This document shows positions 56,688-64,000 of a stretch of DNA of 64,000 nt, piece by piece (the first letter of the stretch is position 1; each line of letters opens with the position of its first letter). Source of the stretch: Gammaproteobacteria bacterium (GTDB lineage: Bacteria > Pseudomonadota > Gammaproteobacteria > Pseudomonadales > Halieaceae); assembly GCA_030427485.1 (NCBI GenBank), contig JAUICG010000002.1, forward strand, positions 186,001 through 250,000, read 5' to 3'. A program made the position numbers and the translations under genes. The notes under the pieces were generated by a model, which was not told the origin of the DNA, searched no databases, and was given only the letters and a program-made list of their open reading frames with translations.

Positions 56688-58727
56688 TCAGTGTACGTCT
56701 TTCCAGTACTCTCGATTGAGCAACCATGCAAATACAGTAAATAACGCTATGAAGAGCAGCGTGTATACGCCGATACGGTGACGATCCGTTTTCATCGGCT
56801 CGGCCACGTAGGCTAGAAAGTTAACCAGGTCGTACACAGCGCTATCGTACTCCTCGGGCGTCATCTCTCCGGCAAAGGTGATTTCGAACTTTCCGCAGGG
56901 GTCCTCGAGGATGTCTTCGCCGGTCAGTGGATCGCGTTTCACACCGCCGTTATGCGCTTTCACAGGCCCCGGCGCGCACTCCTGCATGCCCTGCAGTTCC
57001 AACAGCGCATGGGGCATTCCCACGTCCTTGAAAACCTTGTTGTTGACGCCATAGGGTCGGCTATCGTCCTTGTAAAACGAGAGCAGGTAAGTATAGAGCC
57101 ATTCGGGCTGACGCGCCCGGGATACCAGGGTGAGATCGGGTGGAGCCGCGCCAAACCATTTTTTGGCCTCACCCTTGTCCATCGCGTTTCCCATGAACGC
57201 GCCCATTTTGACATCCGGGTCAAACTTCAGGTTTGCCTCGAACAAATCCTCCGGGATACCCAGGTCCGCCGCCACCCTGTTATAGCGCGAATACTGCAGG
57301 GAATGGCAACCCATGCAGTAGTTCATATACATCTTGGCACCGTGTTGCAGCGATGCCTTGTCCTGTGGATCGGCAACAAACGGTGCGCAGGGGATTGAGC
57401 CGCAATCGTACGCCGACTCCGCGGCCACGGCCTTCAAGGGCACGACCGTAAGGGCCAGTATCAGCAGCAGTCCGGCAATACTACCCCAGAATCCGATACC
57501 GCCGTCTGTGGTAACCCGGTCCGGCACCGGCTTGGTCCTGTCGAGAGACGTCCAGAACGGCATCAGCAGGAAAAAGGCGAAGTAGATCACCGAGCAAATG
57601 CGGGCCAGGGTAGTACGCGCATCCGTTGGAGACCATACACCCAGTACTCCCAGTATCAGGAAGGAGGCCACAAACGTCACCAGCATGACCTTGGTAATGT
57701 TACCGCGATAGCGCCAGGATTTAACCGGGCTGCGATCCAGCCAGGGCAATACAAAGGGCACGGCAACTGATGCGGCAAAGGCGACAAATCCCCAGAATTT
57801 GTCCGGCACGGCGCGCAGGATCGAGTAGTACGGTGTAAAGTACCAGACGGGGGCGATATGTTCCGGCGTCTTCAGGTTGTTCGCGTGCTCGAAGTTGGCG
57901 TACTCCAGAAAGTACCCCCCCATCTCCGGCATGAAGAAAATGATGCCGCAGAAAATGAACAGGAACACCCCGATAGCCTGCAAATCATGCACCGTGTAAT
58001 AAGGGTGAAAAGCGACGCCATCCAGCGGCACGCCCTCCTTGTCCTTGTACTTCTTGATATCCACGCCGTCGGGATTGTTCGAGCCGACTTCATGCAGTGC
58101 CAGCAGGTGCAACACTACAAGCGCCAGCAAAACGATGGGCAATGCCACCACGTGCAGGGCGAAGAAACGGTTCAGCGTGATGCCCGAAATCAGGTAGTCG
58201 CCGCGAATCCAGGTAACAATGTCCTCTCCGAAATAGGGTATCGCGCCGAACAGGGAAATGATGACCTGTGCGCCCCAGTAGGACATCTGGCCCCAGGGCA
58301 GTACATAACCTACAAAGGCCTCTGCCATCAGTACCACGAATATCAACATTCCGAAGATCCAGATCAATTCCCGGGGCTTCTGGTACGAACCGTAAAGCAG
58401 TGCGCGAAACATGTGCAGGTAGACAACGACAAAAAATGCGGAGGCACCTGTCGAGTGCATGTAGCGCAGTATCCAGCCAAAGTCGACATCGCGCATGATG
58501 TATTCCACCGACGCGAACGCTCCCTCCTGGCTGGGGTTATAGCTCATCGTCAACCAGATACCGGTCAGCAGTTGATTGACCAGCACCACCAGCGACAGCA
58601 CACCGAAGAAATACCAGAAATTAAAATTCTTCGGCGCGTAGTACTTGCCCATGTGGGTGTTCCACGCCCGCATGATGGGCAGTCGAGCGTCAACCCAGTC
58701 GCGTAAACCTATCAACAGATTGCTCAT
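56688..58727 (-). CDS. Fused cytochrome b / cytochrome c1 of the bc1 complex
   Basis: One uninterrupted 679-residue frame. Residues ~1-405 are cytochrome b with eight membrane helices, heme-ligand segments (R-Y-M-H-S-T-G-A near 90; L-H-V-V-A-L-P near 190) and P-E-H-I-A-P-V-W-Y-F in the Qo region. A hydrophobic signal-like stretch (~413-432, ending A-V-A-A|E) follows, then cytochrome c1 with C-M-G-C-H at 471-475 and a C-terminal anchor helix (~650-670). Pseudomonas has separate genes; the fused form recalls Bradyrhizobium fbcH, whose product is cleaved. It is quinol-cytochrome c reductase. Its start overlaps the petA stop. Confidence 0.95.
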   Translation of the reverse strand: MSNLLIGLRDWVDARLPIMRAWNTHMGKYYAPKNFNFWYFFGVLSLVVLVNQLLTGIWLTMSYNPSQEGAFASVEYIMRDVDFGWILRYMHSTGASAFFVVVYLHMFRALLYGSYQKPRELIWIFGMLIFVVLMAEAFVGYVLPWGQMSYWGAQVIISLFGAIPYFGEDIVTWIRGDYLISGITLNRFFALHVVALPIVLLALVVLHLLALHEVGSNNPDGVDIKKYKDKEGVPLDGVAFHPYYTVHDLQAIGVFLFIFCGIIFFMPEMGGYFLEYANFEHANNLKTPEHIAPVWYFTPYYSILRAVPDKFWGFVAFAASVAVPFVLPWLDRSPVKSWRYRGNITKVMLVTFVASFLILGVLGVWSPTDARTTLARICSVIYFAFFLLMPFWTSLDRTKPVPDRVTTDGGIGFWGSIAGLLLILALTVVPLKAVAAESAYDCGSIPCAPFVADPQDKASLQHGAKMYMNYCMGCHSLQYSRYNRVAADLGIPEDLFEANLKFDPDVKMGAFMGNAMDKGEAKKWFGAAPPDLTLVSRARQPEWLYTYLLSFYKDDSRPYGVNNKVFKDVGMPHALLELQGMQECAPGPVKAHNGGVKRDPLTGEDILEDPCGKFEITFAGEMTPEEYDSAVYDLVNFLAYVAEPMKTDRHRIGVYTLLFIALFTVFAWLLNREYWKDVH

Positions 58728-59320
58728 CAGACTTCCTCCGGGTTCACGCCGATTAACAACACCTTGTCATCCACATACGAGTATGGGGGAACCAGCAGGT
58801 TGGCCGAAGCCGGCGCCCCCGCATAAACACGGCCGGAAAGATCAAACTTGGAACCGTGGCAAGGGCAGAAAAAGCCACCCTCCCAGCTGGCGCCGGCCAG
58901 AACCCCTACCTCGGGCACATACTTCGGCGCACAGCCCAGATGAGTACATAGGCCGACAATCACCAGCAATTCCGGCCGGATAGAACGGTCGATTCCGGTG
59001 ATATAGGGGGGTTGCTGCGCGGTGTCTTCTGAATCGGGGTCTTTCAGCTTTGAATTGAGGCCGGGTAGCGTTTCGAGTTGCGCTTCGGTGCGGTTGACCA
59101 CGTACACGGGCTTCCCGCGCCATTCCACCACCGTCATCTGGCCCGGCTCCAGCTTGCTGAAGTCGAACTTGACCGGCGCTCCGGCGGCCTTGGCCCTGGC
59201 AGAGGGATTCCAGGAGCCGACAAAAGGCACTGCCACTCCCACCACGCCGGCAGCGCCTACCGCGCTGGTGGCAGCCGTCAGGAATTTCCTCCGTGTGGAG
59301 TTAACGCCATCGCTACTCAT
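58727..59320 (-). CDS. petA: Rieske iron-sulfur subunit of the bc1 complex
   Basis: 197 residues from ATG 59320. Twin-arginine type anchor (S-T-R-R-K-F-L-T-A) and a helix (~16-36), then the [2Fe-2S] ligands in C-T-H-L-G-C near 123 and C-P-C-H-G-S near 147. First gene of a petA-petBC unit with sspAB downstream. A terminator separates it from rpsI. Confidence 0.96.
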   Translation of the reverse strand: MSSDGVNSTRRKFLTAATSAVGAAGVVGVAVPFVGSWNPSARAKAAGAPVKFDFSKLEPGQMTVVEWRGKPVYVVNRTEAQLETLPGLNSKLKDPDSEDTAQQPPYITGIDRSIRPELLVIVGLCTHLGCAPKYVPEVGVLAGASWEGGFFCPCHGSKFDLSGRVYAGAPASANLLVPPYSYVDDKVLLIGVNPEEV

Positions 59321-59507
59321 GCTTGTCTCCCCAGATAACAGATCGCTTTTCAGCCAGTCGCCAGCGATCCGAGCCGCAGCTCTCAAAAAGGTCCAAATGG
59401 TAATGATTTTGCCGGTTTCTTACAAGGAAAACTCCTTGATTTAACTACGTTTTCGGCAAGAATCTGATCTCGCTCAGGTCAATAACCCGCCGCCTTTGTC
59501 AGGATCA

Positions 59508-59543
59508 AAAAAACGCCCGGCATGCACAGCATCCGGGCGTTTT
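59508..59543 (-). terminator. Terminator after rpsI
   Basis: On the minus strand AAAACGCCCGG and CCGGGCGTTTT pair around a short loop, followed by seven T. It ends the rplM-rpsI operon ahead of petA. Confidence 0.85.
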
Positions 59544-59590
59544 CGATTGCGTCCATATCCCCGACTGCGATGGGGACATATTCCACCAGC

Positions 59591-59983
59591 TTAACGCTTG
59601 GAAAACTGGGGACGTTTGCGCGCCTTGCGCAGACCGACTTTCTTGCGCTCTACCTCGCGCGCATCGCGGGTGACATATCCGGCACTTCGCAAACTGGCGC
59701 GCAGGGTCTCATCGTACTCCATCAGCGCGCGCGTGATACCGTGGCGAATCGCCCCGGCCTGCCCGAAACTCCCACCACCTGCGACAGTGACATTCACATC
59801 AAATTTTTCTGACAATTCAACAAGTTCCAGAGGCTGGCGCACGATCATACGAGCCACCTCGCGACCAAAATACTGGTCCAGTGGGCGCTGGTTGACGGTG
59901 ATGCTGCCACCGCCATTTTGCAGGTAAACTCGAGCGGTGGACGTCTTGCGACGACCGGTTCCATAGTATTGGGTAGATGACAT
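59591..59983 (-). CDS. rpsI: 30S ribosomal protein S9
   Basis: 130 residues. [14 protein letters not shown] near 6-19, [14 protein letters not shown] near 70, the [16 protein letters not shown] segment and the terminal F-S-K-R that reaches the P site. Second gene of the L13-S9 operon, 14 bp after rplM. Confidence 0.98.
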   Translation of the reverse strand: MSSTQYYGTGRRKTSTARVYLQNGGGSITVNQRPLDQYFGREVARMIVRQPLELVELSEKFDVNVTVAGGGSFGQAGAIRHGITRALMEYDETLRASLRSAGYVTRDAREVERKKVGLRKARKRPQFSKR

Positions 59984-59997
59984 AGGGGCGTTGTCCG

Positions 59998-60426
59998 TTA
60001 GATGCTCAGTACTTGAGGTTGTTGCGCAGCGTGCGGGTGTTCACTACCCGCATAGACTTTCAGCTTTCTGAACATGGCGCGACCCAGAGTATTTTTGGGC
60101 AGCATGCCCTTCACCGCACTCTGGAGAACCCGCTCAGGGGCTTTATCGATGAGTTTTTCAAAAGAAATGGACTTCAAGCCGCCCGGATAACCGGTGTGGT
60201 GGTGGTACATCTTATCCCTGGATTTGGCGCCGGTTACACGAATTTTCTCCGCATTCACGACCACGATATAGTCGCCAGTATCTACGTGCGGCGTATATTC
60301 GGCTTTGTGCTTACCCCGCAGGCGGTGCGCAATTTCACTGGCCAGGCGACCCAGAGTCTTGTCAGCGGCATCCACGACAAACCAGTCGCGGTTCACGGTT
60401 TCCGCTTTGGCACTAATAGTTTTCAT
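59998..60426 (-). CDS. rplM: 50S ribosomal protein L13
   Basis: 142 residues from ATG 60426. R-D-W-F-V-V-D-A near 13, L-G-R-L-A-S near 25, D-Y-I-V-V-V-N-A near 54, the H-H-T-G-Y-P-G-G segment near 76 and M-L-P-K-N near 110. First gene of the operon. Confidence 0.98.
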   Translation of the reverse strand: MKTISAKAETVNRDWFVVDAADKTLGRLASEIAHRLRGKHKAEYTPHVDTGDYIVVVNAEKIRVTGAKSRDKMYHHHTGYPGGLKSISFEKLIDKAPERVLQSAVKGMLPKNTLGRAMFRKLKVYAGSEHPHAAQQPQVLSI

Positions 60427-60467
60427 CAATAACCGCCTCTTGGAGGAGTCCAATTTCGAGAGCGCGA

Positions 60468-60496
60468 ATACTAATCAATGGACCCGTCCATTTCAA
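60468..60496 (-). promoter_or_regulatory. Promoter of rplM-rpsI
   Basis: Minus strand -35 TTGAAA (60491-60496), 17-bp spacer, -10 TAGTAT (60468-60473). It lies ~40 bp before the rplM start. Confidence 0.7.
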
Positions 60497-60631
60497 GCGG
60501 AGAATCCATTAATTTTCACCGCTGACGCGCCCCCTGGCGGGCGAAAGCGCCAGTGGAGCGAATATCCCAGCCTTCCGGGCGGGACAGGCGCCTCCGCCTC
60601 GCGGGCCGCCCACCGCGCAGACAGGAACAGC

Positions 60632-61732
60632 CTAGGGCAAATGCTCCCGCGCCAGATACTCAAAGGACTGCATCTCCTGCAACCGCGATATTGTCCGCTG
60701 AAATTCAAACGCCAGTTGTCCGCCGCCGTAGAGCTCCAGAAGCGGCACCGCCGCGGTCAGCACCAGCTTAACGCTGCGGTCGTAGAACTCATCGACAAGG
60801 TTGATAAAGCGGCGCGCCTGGTCATCCATATCCGGAAGGAAGCGAGGCACACCCGAGATCAGCACCGAACCAAAGATTCGCGCCAGTTCTATATAGTCAT
60901 TCTGTGAACGCGGGCCCTCGCAGAGTTCGCTGAACTCGAACCAGGCCACATCCTCCGCAACTCGACGGCATGTCAGGTAGCGATGGTTGATCTCGATGCG
61001 CTCCCAGTGTTTGCCGGGTGTCGATGCCAGGCGGGTGAAACTGTGTTCAAGGCTTTCTGCGGCGGCCTCGTTCAGCGGATAATGATACAGCGCTGCCTGC
61101 TGCAGTGTTCGCAATCGGTAATCGATGCCGGCGTCGACATTCACCACCCGCGTATATTTTTCGAGGAGTGCGATGGCAGGCAGGAATCGCTGCCGCTGCA
61201 GTCCGTTCTCGTACAGATGCGCGGGTTCGATATTGGAGGTCGCCACGAGTGTCACGCCGCGCGCGAAGAGCGCCCTCATCAAGTCCCCGAGAATCATCGC
61301 ATCGGCGATATCGGTAACGAAAAATTCGTCAAAACAGAGTACACGCGCTTGGGTCGAAAGCCGGTTCGCGACGCTTTCGAGCGGATTCTTCTCGCCTTCC
61401 AGGCTGGTCAGCTCCGCATGCACCCGCTGCATAAAGCGGTGAAAATGCACGCGCAATTTCCGCTGAAAAGGCAGGCACTCGTAGAAGGTATCGACCAGAT
61501 AGGTTTTTCCCCGCCCCACGCCGCCCCAGAAATAAAGGCCTACCTCGGGTTCACTCTGCACCCTGCGGAGCTTGTTGATCCAGCTTTTGAGCCCGCCGTC
61601 ATCCTGCCGCGAACGTGCCACCAGGCGCTCGTAGAGCTCCTGCAGCAAAAGCACTGCCTGCTCCTGGGCCGAATCGTGGGAAAAGCCCTCCTGCTGCAGG
61701 TCCGCCTGATAGCGTTGCCAGGGTGTTGTCAT
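60632..61732 (-). CDS. zapE: Cell division ATPase ZapE
   Basis: 366 residues from ATG 61732. AFG1-like AAA ATPase: Walker [10 protein letters not shown] near 68-76, Walker B L-C-F-D-E-F-F-V near 130, V-A-T-S-N near 165 and F-S-E-L-C near 270. ZapE associates with the Z ring in E. coli. A longer GTG start at 61774 exists but adds residues with no homologous look. Position near rplM/rpsI is standard. Confidence 0.93.
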   Translation of the reverse strand: MTTPWQRYQADLQQEGFSHDSAQEQAVLLLQELYERLVARSRQDDGGLKSWINKLRRVQSEPEVGLYFWGGVGRGKTYLVDTFYECLPFQRKLRVHFHRFMQRVHAELTSLEGEKNPLESVANRLSTQARVLCFDEFFVTDIADAMILGDLMRALFARGVTLVATSNIEPAHLYENGLQRQRFLPAIALLEKYTRVVNVDAGIDYRLRTLQQAALYHYPLNEAAAESLEHSFTRLASTPGKHWERIEINHRYLTCRRVAEDVAWFEFSELCEGPRSQNDYIELARIFGSVLISGVPRFLPDMDDQARRFINLVDEFYDRSVKLVLTAAVPLLELYGGGQLAFEFQRTISRLQEMQSFEYLAREHLP

Positions 61733-61892
61733 GTCCGGGGGTGCCTGGGGTCCTGCGTGAGTTGAGAGCGGCACACTTTAACCACAGCCCCCACGCTTGG
61801 CAAACACCCCCCCAATCGGCAGCCAGCCCTACTGCCCTTGGACTAATACGGGTATACTGCCGTTCTGTCTTTGCGGCGATGAGGAATCTTTA

Positions 61893-62387
61893 GTGGAATC
61901 AGCTGTTTATAGCCTGGAAATTGTATTGCTTGTTGCGGTCATAGCCGTAATCGCCGGCCTGGTGGCAGGCCTGCTGATGGGGCGACGGACATCGCATGGC
62001 GCGAAAAAACACCGGGATCTGGCGCTTAAACTGGATCAGGTAATGCAGGACAAAAAGTCGTACGAAGCCGAAGTTGTCGAGCACTTTTCGGAAACGGCGA
62101 AACTGTTGAATAACCTGACAGAGAGCTATCGGGAAGTCCACAATCAATTGGCGCAGGGTGCCGAAAAACTGTGCCACGGAGCCGGGCCGGTTTCCCTGGA
62201 GCGCCTGGAAAACAACTATGATCCGGCGGAGATTCCCGCACACCTTGCACACATTGAACCGCCACTGGATTACGCACCGAAACATTCGCCGGACGAGAAA
62301 GGCATGCTAAATGAAGAGTTCGGCCTGGAGCGCAAGCCGAAAACGGGTGCCGGACCGGGAGCAGACCCCAAGGGCAAACTGCACTGA
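61893..62387 (+). CDS. zapG: YhcB/ZapG (DUF1043) membrane protein
   Basis: 164 residues from GTG 61893, preceded by GAGGAA at seven bases; the open frame starts earlier at an unlikely ATG. One membrane helix (~7-27, V-I-A-G-L-V-A-G-L-L-M-G-R), then a coiled coil (~40-105). YhcB/ZapG is linked to cell division and envelope growth. It is divergent from zapE. Confidence 0.85.
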   Translation: MESAVYSLEIVLLVAVIAVIAGLVAGLLMGRRTSHGAKKHRDLALKLDQVMQDKKSYEAEVVEHFSETAKLLNNLTESYREVHNQLAQGAEKLCHGAGPVSLERLENNYDPAEIPAHLAHIEPPLDYAPKHSPDEKGMLNEEFGLERKPKTGAGPGADPKGKLH

Positions 62388-62406
62388 GGCGGACTCGTCT
62401 GCCGTT

Positions 62407-63174
62407 CTATACCGGGTTATCTATATCGATAAACCGGTGCTCCAGGGAAAACCGTGTGGCCAGATGTTCACCCACCGCCTGCACCCCATAGCGCTCGGTG
62501 GCGTGATGGCCCGCAGCGACGAATCCAATGCCCTCCTCTCTCGCCGTGTGCACGGTCTGCTCTGATGCTTCGCCCGTTACGAACAGGTCCGCGCCAGCGC
62601 GGACGGCAGCGCCGATATAGTCCTGCGCCGCACCGGTACACCAGGCAACACGGCTGACCGGCGCATCGGGGTCTCCTATATGCAGGGGCTGGCGTCCGGT
62701 CACTTCCTGCAGTCTGGCGACCAACTGCTGTGCGGGAACGGCCTCAGTAAAATCGCCGATATTACCCAGTCCGCCGGCAACCCCCGGCTGGAGGGGCGCC
62801 TGACGCTCTATATCAAAGCCCATTAACCGCCCCAGGCAAGCGTTGTTACCCAGTTGCGGATGCGCGTCCAGCGGCAGGTGATAGGCGAGCAGGCTGATCT
62901 CACTGGCGAGCAAGGTGGCCAGGCGCCTGCGCTTCATGCCGATGATCTCCGGCGCTTCGCCGCGCCAGAAATAGCCATGATGCACCAACAGCGCGTCCGC
63001 GCCCCACGCCACCGCCGCATCCAGCAGGGACTGGCAGGCGGTAACCCCCGTCGCAAGACGAAAAACGCTGTCGCGCCCTTCGACCTGCAAGCCATTGGGG
63101 CAGTAATCCTGGAAGCGTTCCGGCTGCAGGCACTGGTCAAGGTACTGGCACAACTGGGAAAGCGCTACGCTCAT
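62407..63174 (-). CDS. Nif3/YbgI-family dinuclear metal protein
   Basis: 255 residues. D-Y-C-P-N-G-L-Q-V near 23, V-H-H-G-Y-F-W near 65 and Y-H-L-P-L-D-A-H near 97 carry metal ligands, with V-T-G-E-A-S-E near 195 and A-G-H-H-A-T-E-R near 220. Members are toroidal hexamers; the E. coli homologue is YbgI. GTP cyclohydrolase I type 2-like annotation is common but unproven. Confidence 0.9.
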   Translation of the reverse strand: MSVALSQLCQYLDQCLQPERFQDYCPNGLQVEGRDSVFRLATGVTACQSLLDAAVAWGADALLVHHGYFWRGEAPEIIGMKRRRLATLLASEISLLAYHLPLDAHPQLGNNACLGRLMGFDIERQAPLQPGVAGGLGNIGDFTEAVPAQQLVARLQEVTGRQPLHIGDPDAPVSRVAWCTGAAQDYIGAAVRAGADLFVTGEASEQTVHTAREEGIGFVAAGHHATERYGVQAVGEHLATRFSLEHRFIDIDNPV

Positions 63175-63273
63175 GGTAAGTCCACCTGGTCATTCACAGA
63201 CCGATCCACCCTCATGGCAGGCCGGGGTATGCATCATATACAATGCGCCTGCACACAATAAACACGGCGGGAC

Positions 63274-64000
63274 ATGAAACAACATCTGACGCTCATTGTA
63301 TGGCCGGCCATAGCGGGCTTGCTCGCCGCATTGTTGATTCTGGACCGCTGGGTGCTGACGCCCTCTCCCGCCGCGCCAAAGGCAGAACTGGAACCTGTCA
63401 GCTACGCTGCTGCGGTACGTGAAGCGACGCCATCAGTTGTCAATATCTACACTGCCAAACTGGTGCTGGAAGGGCGCCGTCCCCTGCTCGGCCGATACTC
63501 GGCGCTACCATCGCAACGGCAGCGAATTGAGCGCTCCCTGGGTTCAGGGGTGATCATGACGAAGCACGGACACATACTGACCAATAATCATGTGATAGCG
63601 GGCGCTGACGCGATCCAGGTCATGCTGTATGACGGCCGCTCTGCGAATGCCGTAGTCATCGGCACGGATTCGGCCACCGACCTCGCGGTGTTGAAAGTGG
63701 ACTTGCCAGACCTGCAGCCAATCACCCTGGGCGATTCCGACAGCGCCAGGGTTGGCGATGTCGTCCTGGCAATCGGCAATCCGCTGGGTTTCGGACACTC
63801 GGTCACACAGGGCATCGTGTCAGCCCTCGGGCGTTTCGGCCTGCAACTGAACACGTATGAGGACTACATCCAGACGGACGCCACCATTCATCTTGGCAAC
63901 TCCGGTGGTGCGCTGATTGATACGCGGGGGAGACTCCTGGGCATCAATACGCTGATCTACACCGCGGATAACCAGGCGCACAGCGCCAGCACCGGCATCG
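63274..64000 (+). CDS. DegS/AlgW-like periplasmic serine protease, N-terminal part
   Basis: The gene runs off the window; 242 residues are visible. One membrane-anchor helix (~8-25), then the trypsin-like domain with catalytic His in T-N-N-H-V-I near 108, Asp in D-S-A-T-D-L-A-V near 137 and Ser in H-L-G-N-S-G-G near 210. The single anchor and the H-L-G-N-S-G-G form (where DegS has N-H-G-N-S-G-G) and G-I-N-T-L favour DegS/AlgW, which senses misfolded porins and starts RseA/MucA cleavage. Its PDZ domain lies outside. Confidence 0.9.
   Translation, partial: MKQHLTLIVWPAIAGLLAALLILDRWVLTPSPAAPKAELEPVSYAAAVREATPSVVNIYTAKLVLEGRRPLLGRYSALPSQRQRIERSLGSGVIMTKHGHILTNNHVIAGADAIQVMLYDGRSANAVVIGTDSATDLAVLKVDLPDLQPITLGDSDSARVGDVVLAIGNPLGFGHSVTQGIVSALGRFGLQLNTYEDYIQTDATIHLGNSGGALIDTRGRLLGINTLIYTADNQAHSASTGI

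Overview
The window looks like a chromosomal segment from a Gram-negative gammaproteobacterium. The evidence is the complete meso-DAP-type dcw cluster, an AmpD/NadC/Pil neighbourhood, SspAB, a bc1 complex, DegS/AlgW-type protease, and a gene order closely matching what I recall of the Pseudomonas ampD-nadC-pil and rplM-to-secA-argJ regions. A marine Cellvibrionales/Halieaceae-type organism is my guess from gene style only. No tRNA, IS element, prophage or CRISPR was seen.

Layout. 1-6060 (+): end of a secreted neocarzinostatin-fold protein, an unrecognised beta-rich exported protein, a stand-alone molybdopterin oxidoreductase, MarC, PanE and a YhhN/lysoplasmalogenase protein. 6071-9121 (-): a two-gene signalling unit, an FHA-like/sigma-54 activator followed by a membrane Ser/Thr kinase. 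9189-14772: ampD, nadC, rraA, a LysR regulator and malate synthase G. 14845-27448: a type IV pilus locus with two sigma-54-type pilin genes bracketing a GT2 glycosyltransferase and two TMTC-like GT-C/TPR membrane proteins, then a HAMP membrane protein, a third pilin, pilB, pilC, pilD and coaE. 27449-27857: a gene-free stretch with a compound inverted repeat. 27858-33232 (-): mutT, argJ, secA and an M23 peptidase. 33464-50218 (-): the dcw cluster from mraZ to ftsZ, almost every junction overlapping or nearly so; lpxC is not next to ftsZ. 50219-51058: a well-formed mraZ promoter with a four-repeat operator, a possible small plus-strand RNA and rnpB. 51137-64000: rsmI, lpoA-yraN-diaA-dolP, sspB/sspA, a fused cytochrome b/c1 gene with the Rieske gene, rpsI/rplM, zapE, zapG/yhcB, a Nif3-like gene and the start of a DegS/AlgW-like protease.

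How it fits together. Most of the window is conserved envelope biogenesis: peptidoglycan precursors, septation, secretion and envelope stress. The accessory part is the pilus locus. Two pilins with near-identical ends and different middles are driven by matching -24/-12 promoters, each with the same 19-bp palindrome 129-130 bp upstream. Between them lies a compact, translationally coupled cassette that I infer makes and transfers a lipid-linked sugar, probably to pilin. The kinase/activator pair is the second unusual module: its regulator has a GAYTGA loop, an FHA-like N-terminus and what appear to be two tandem Fis-type HTH units.
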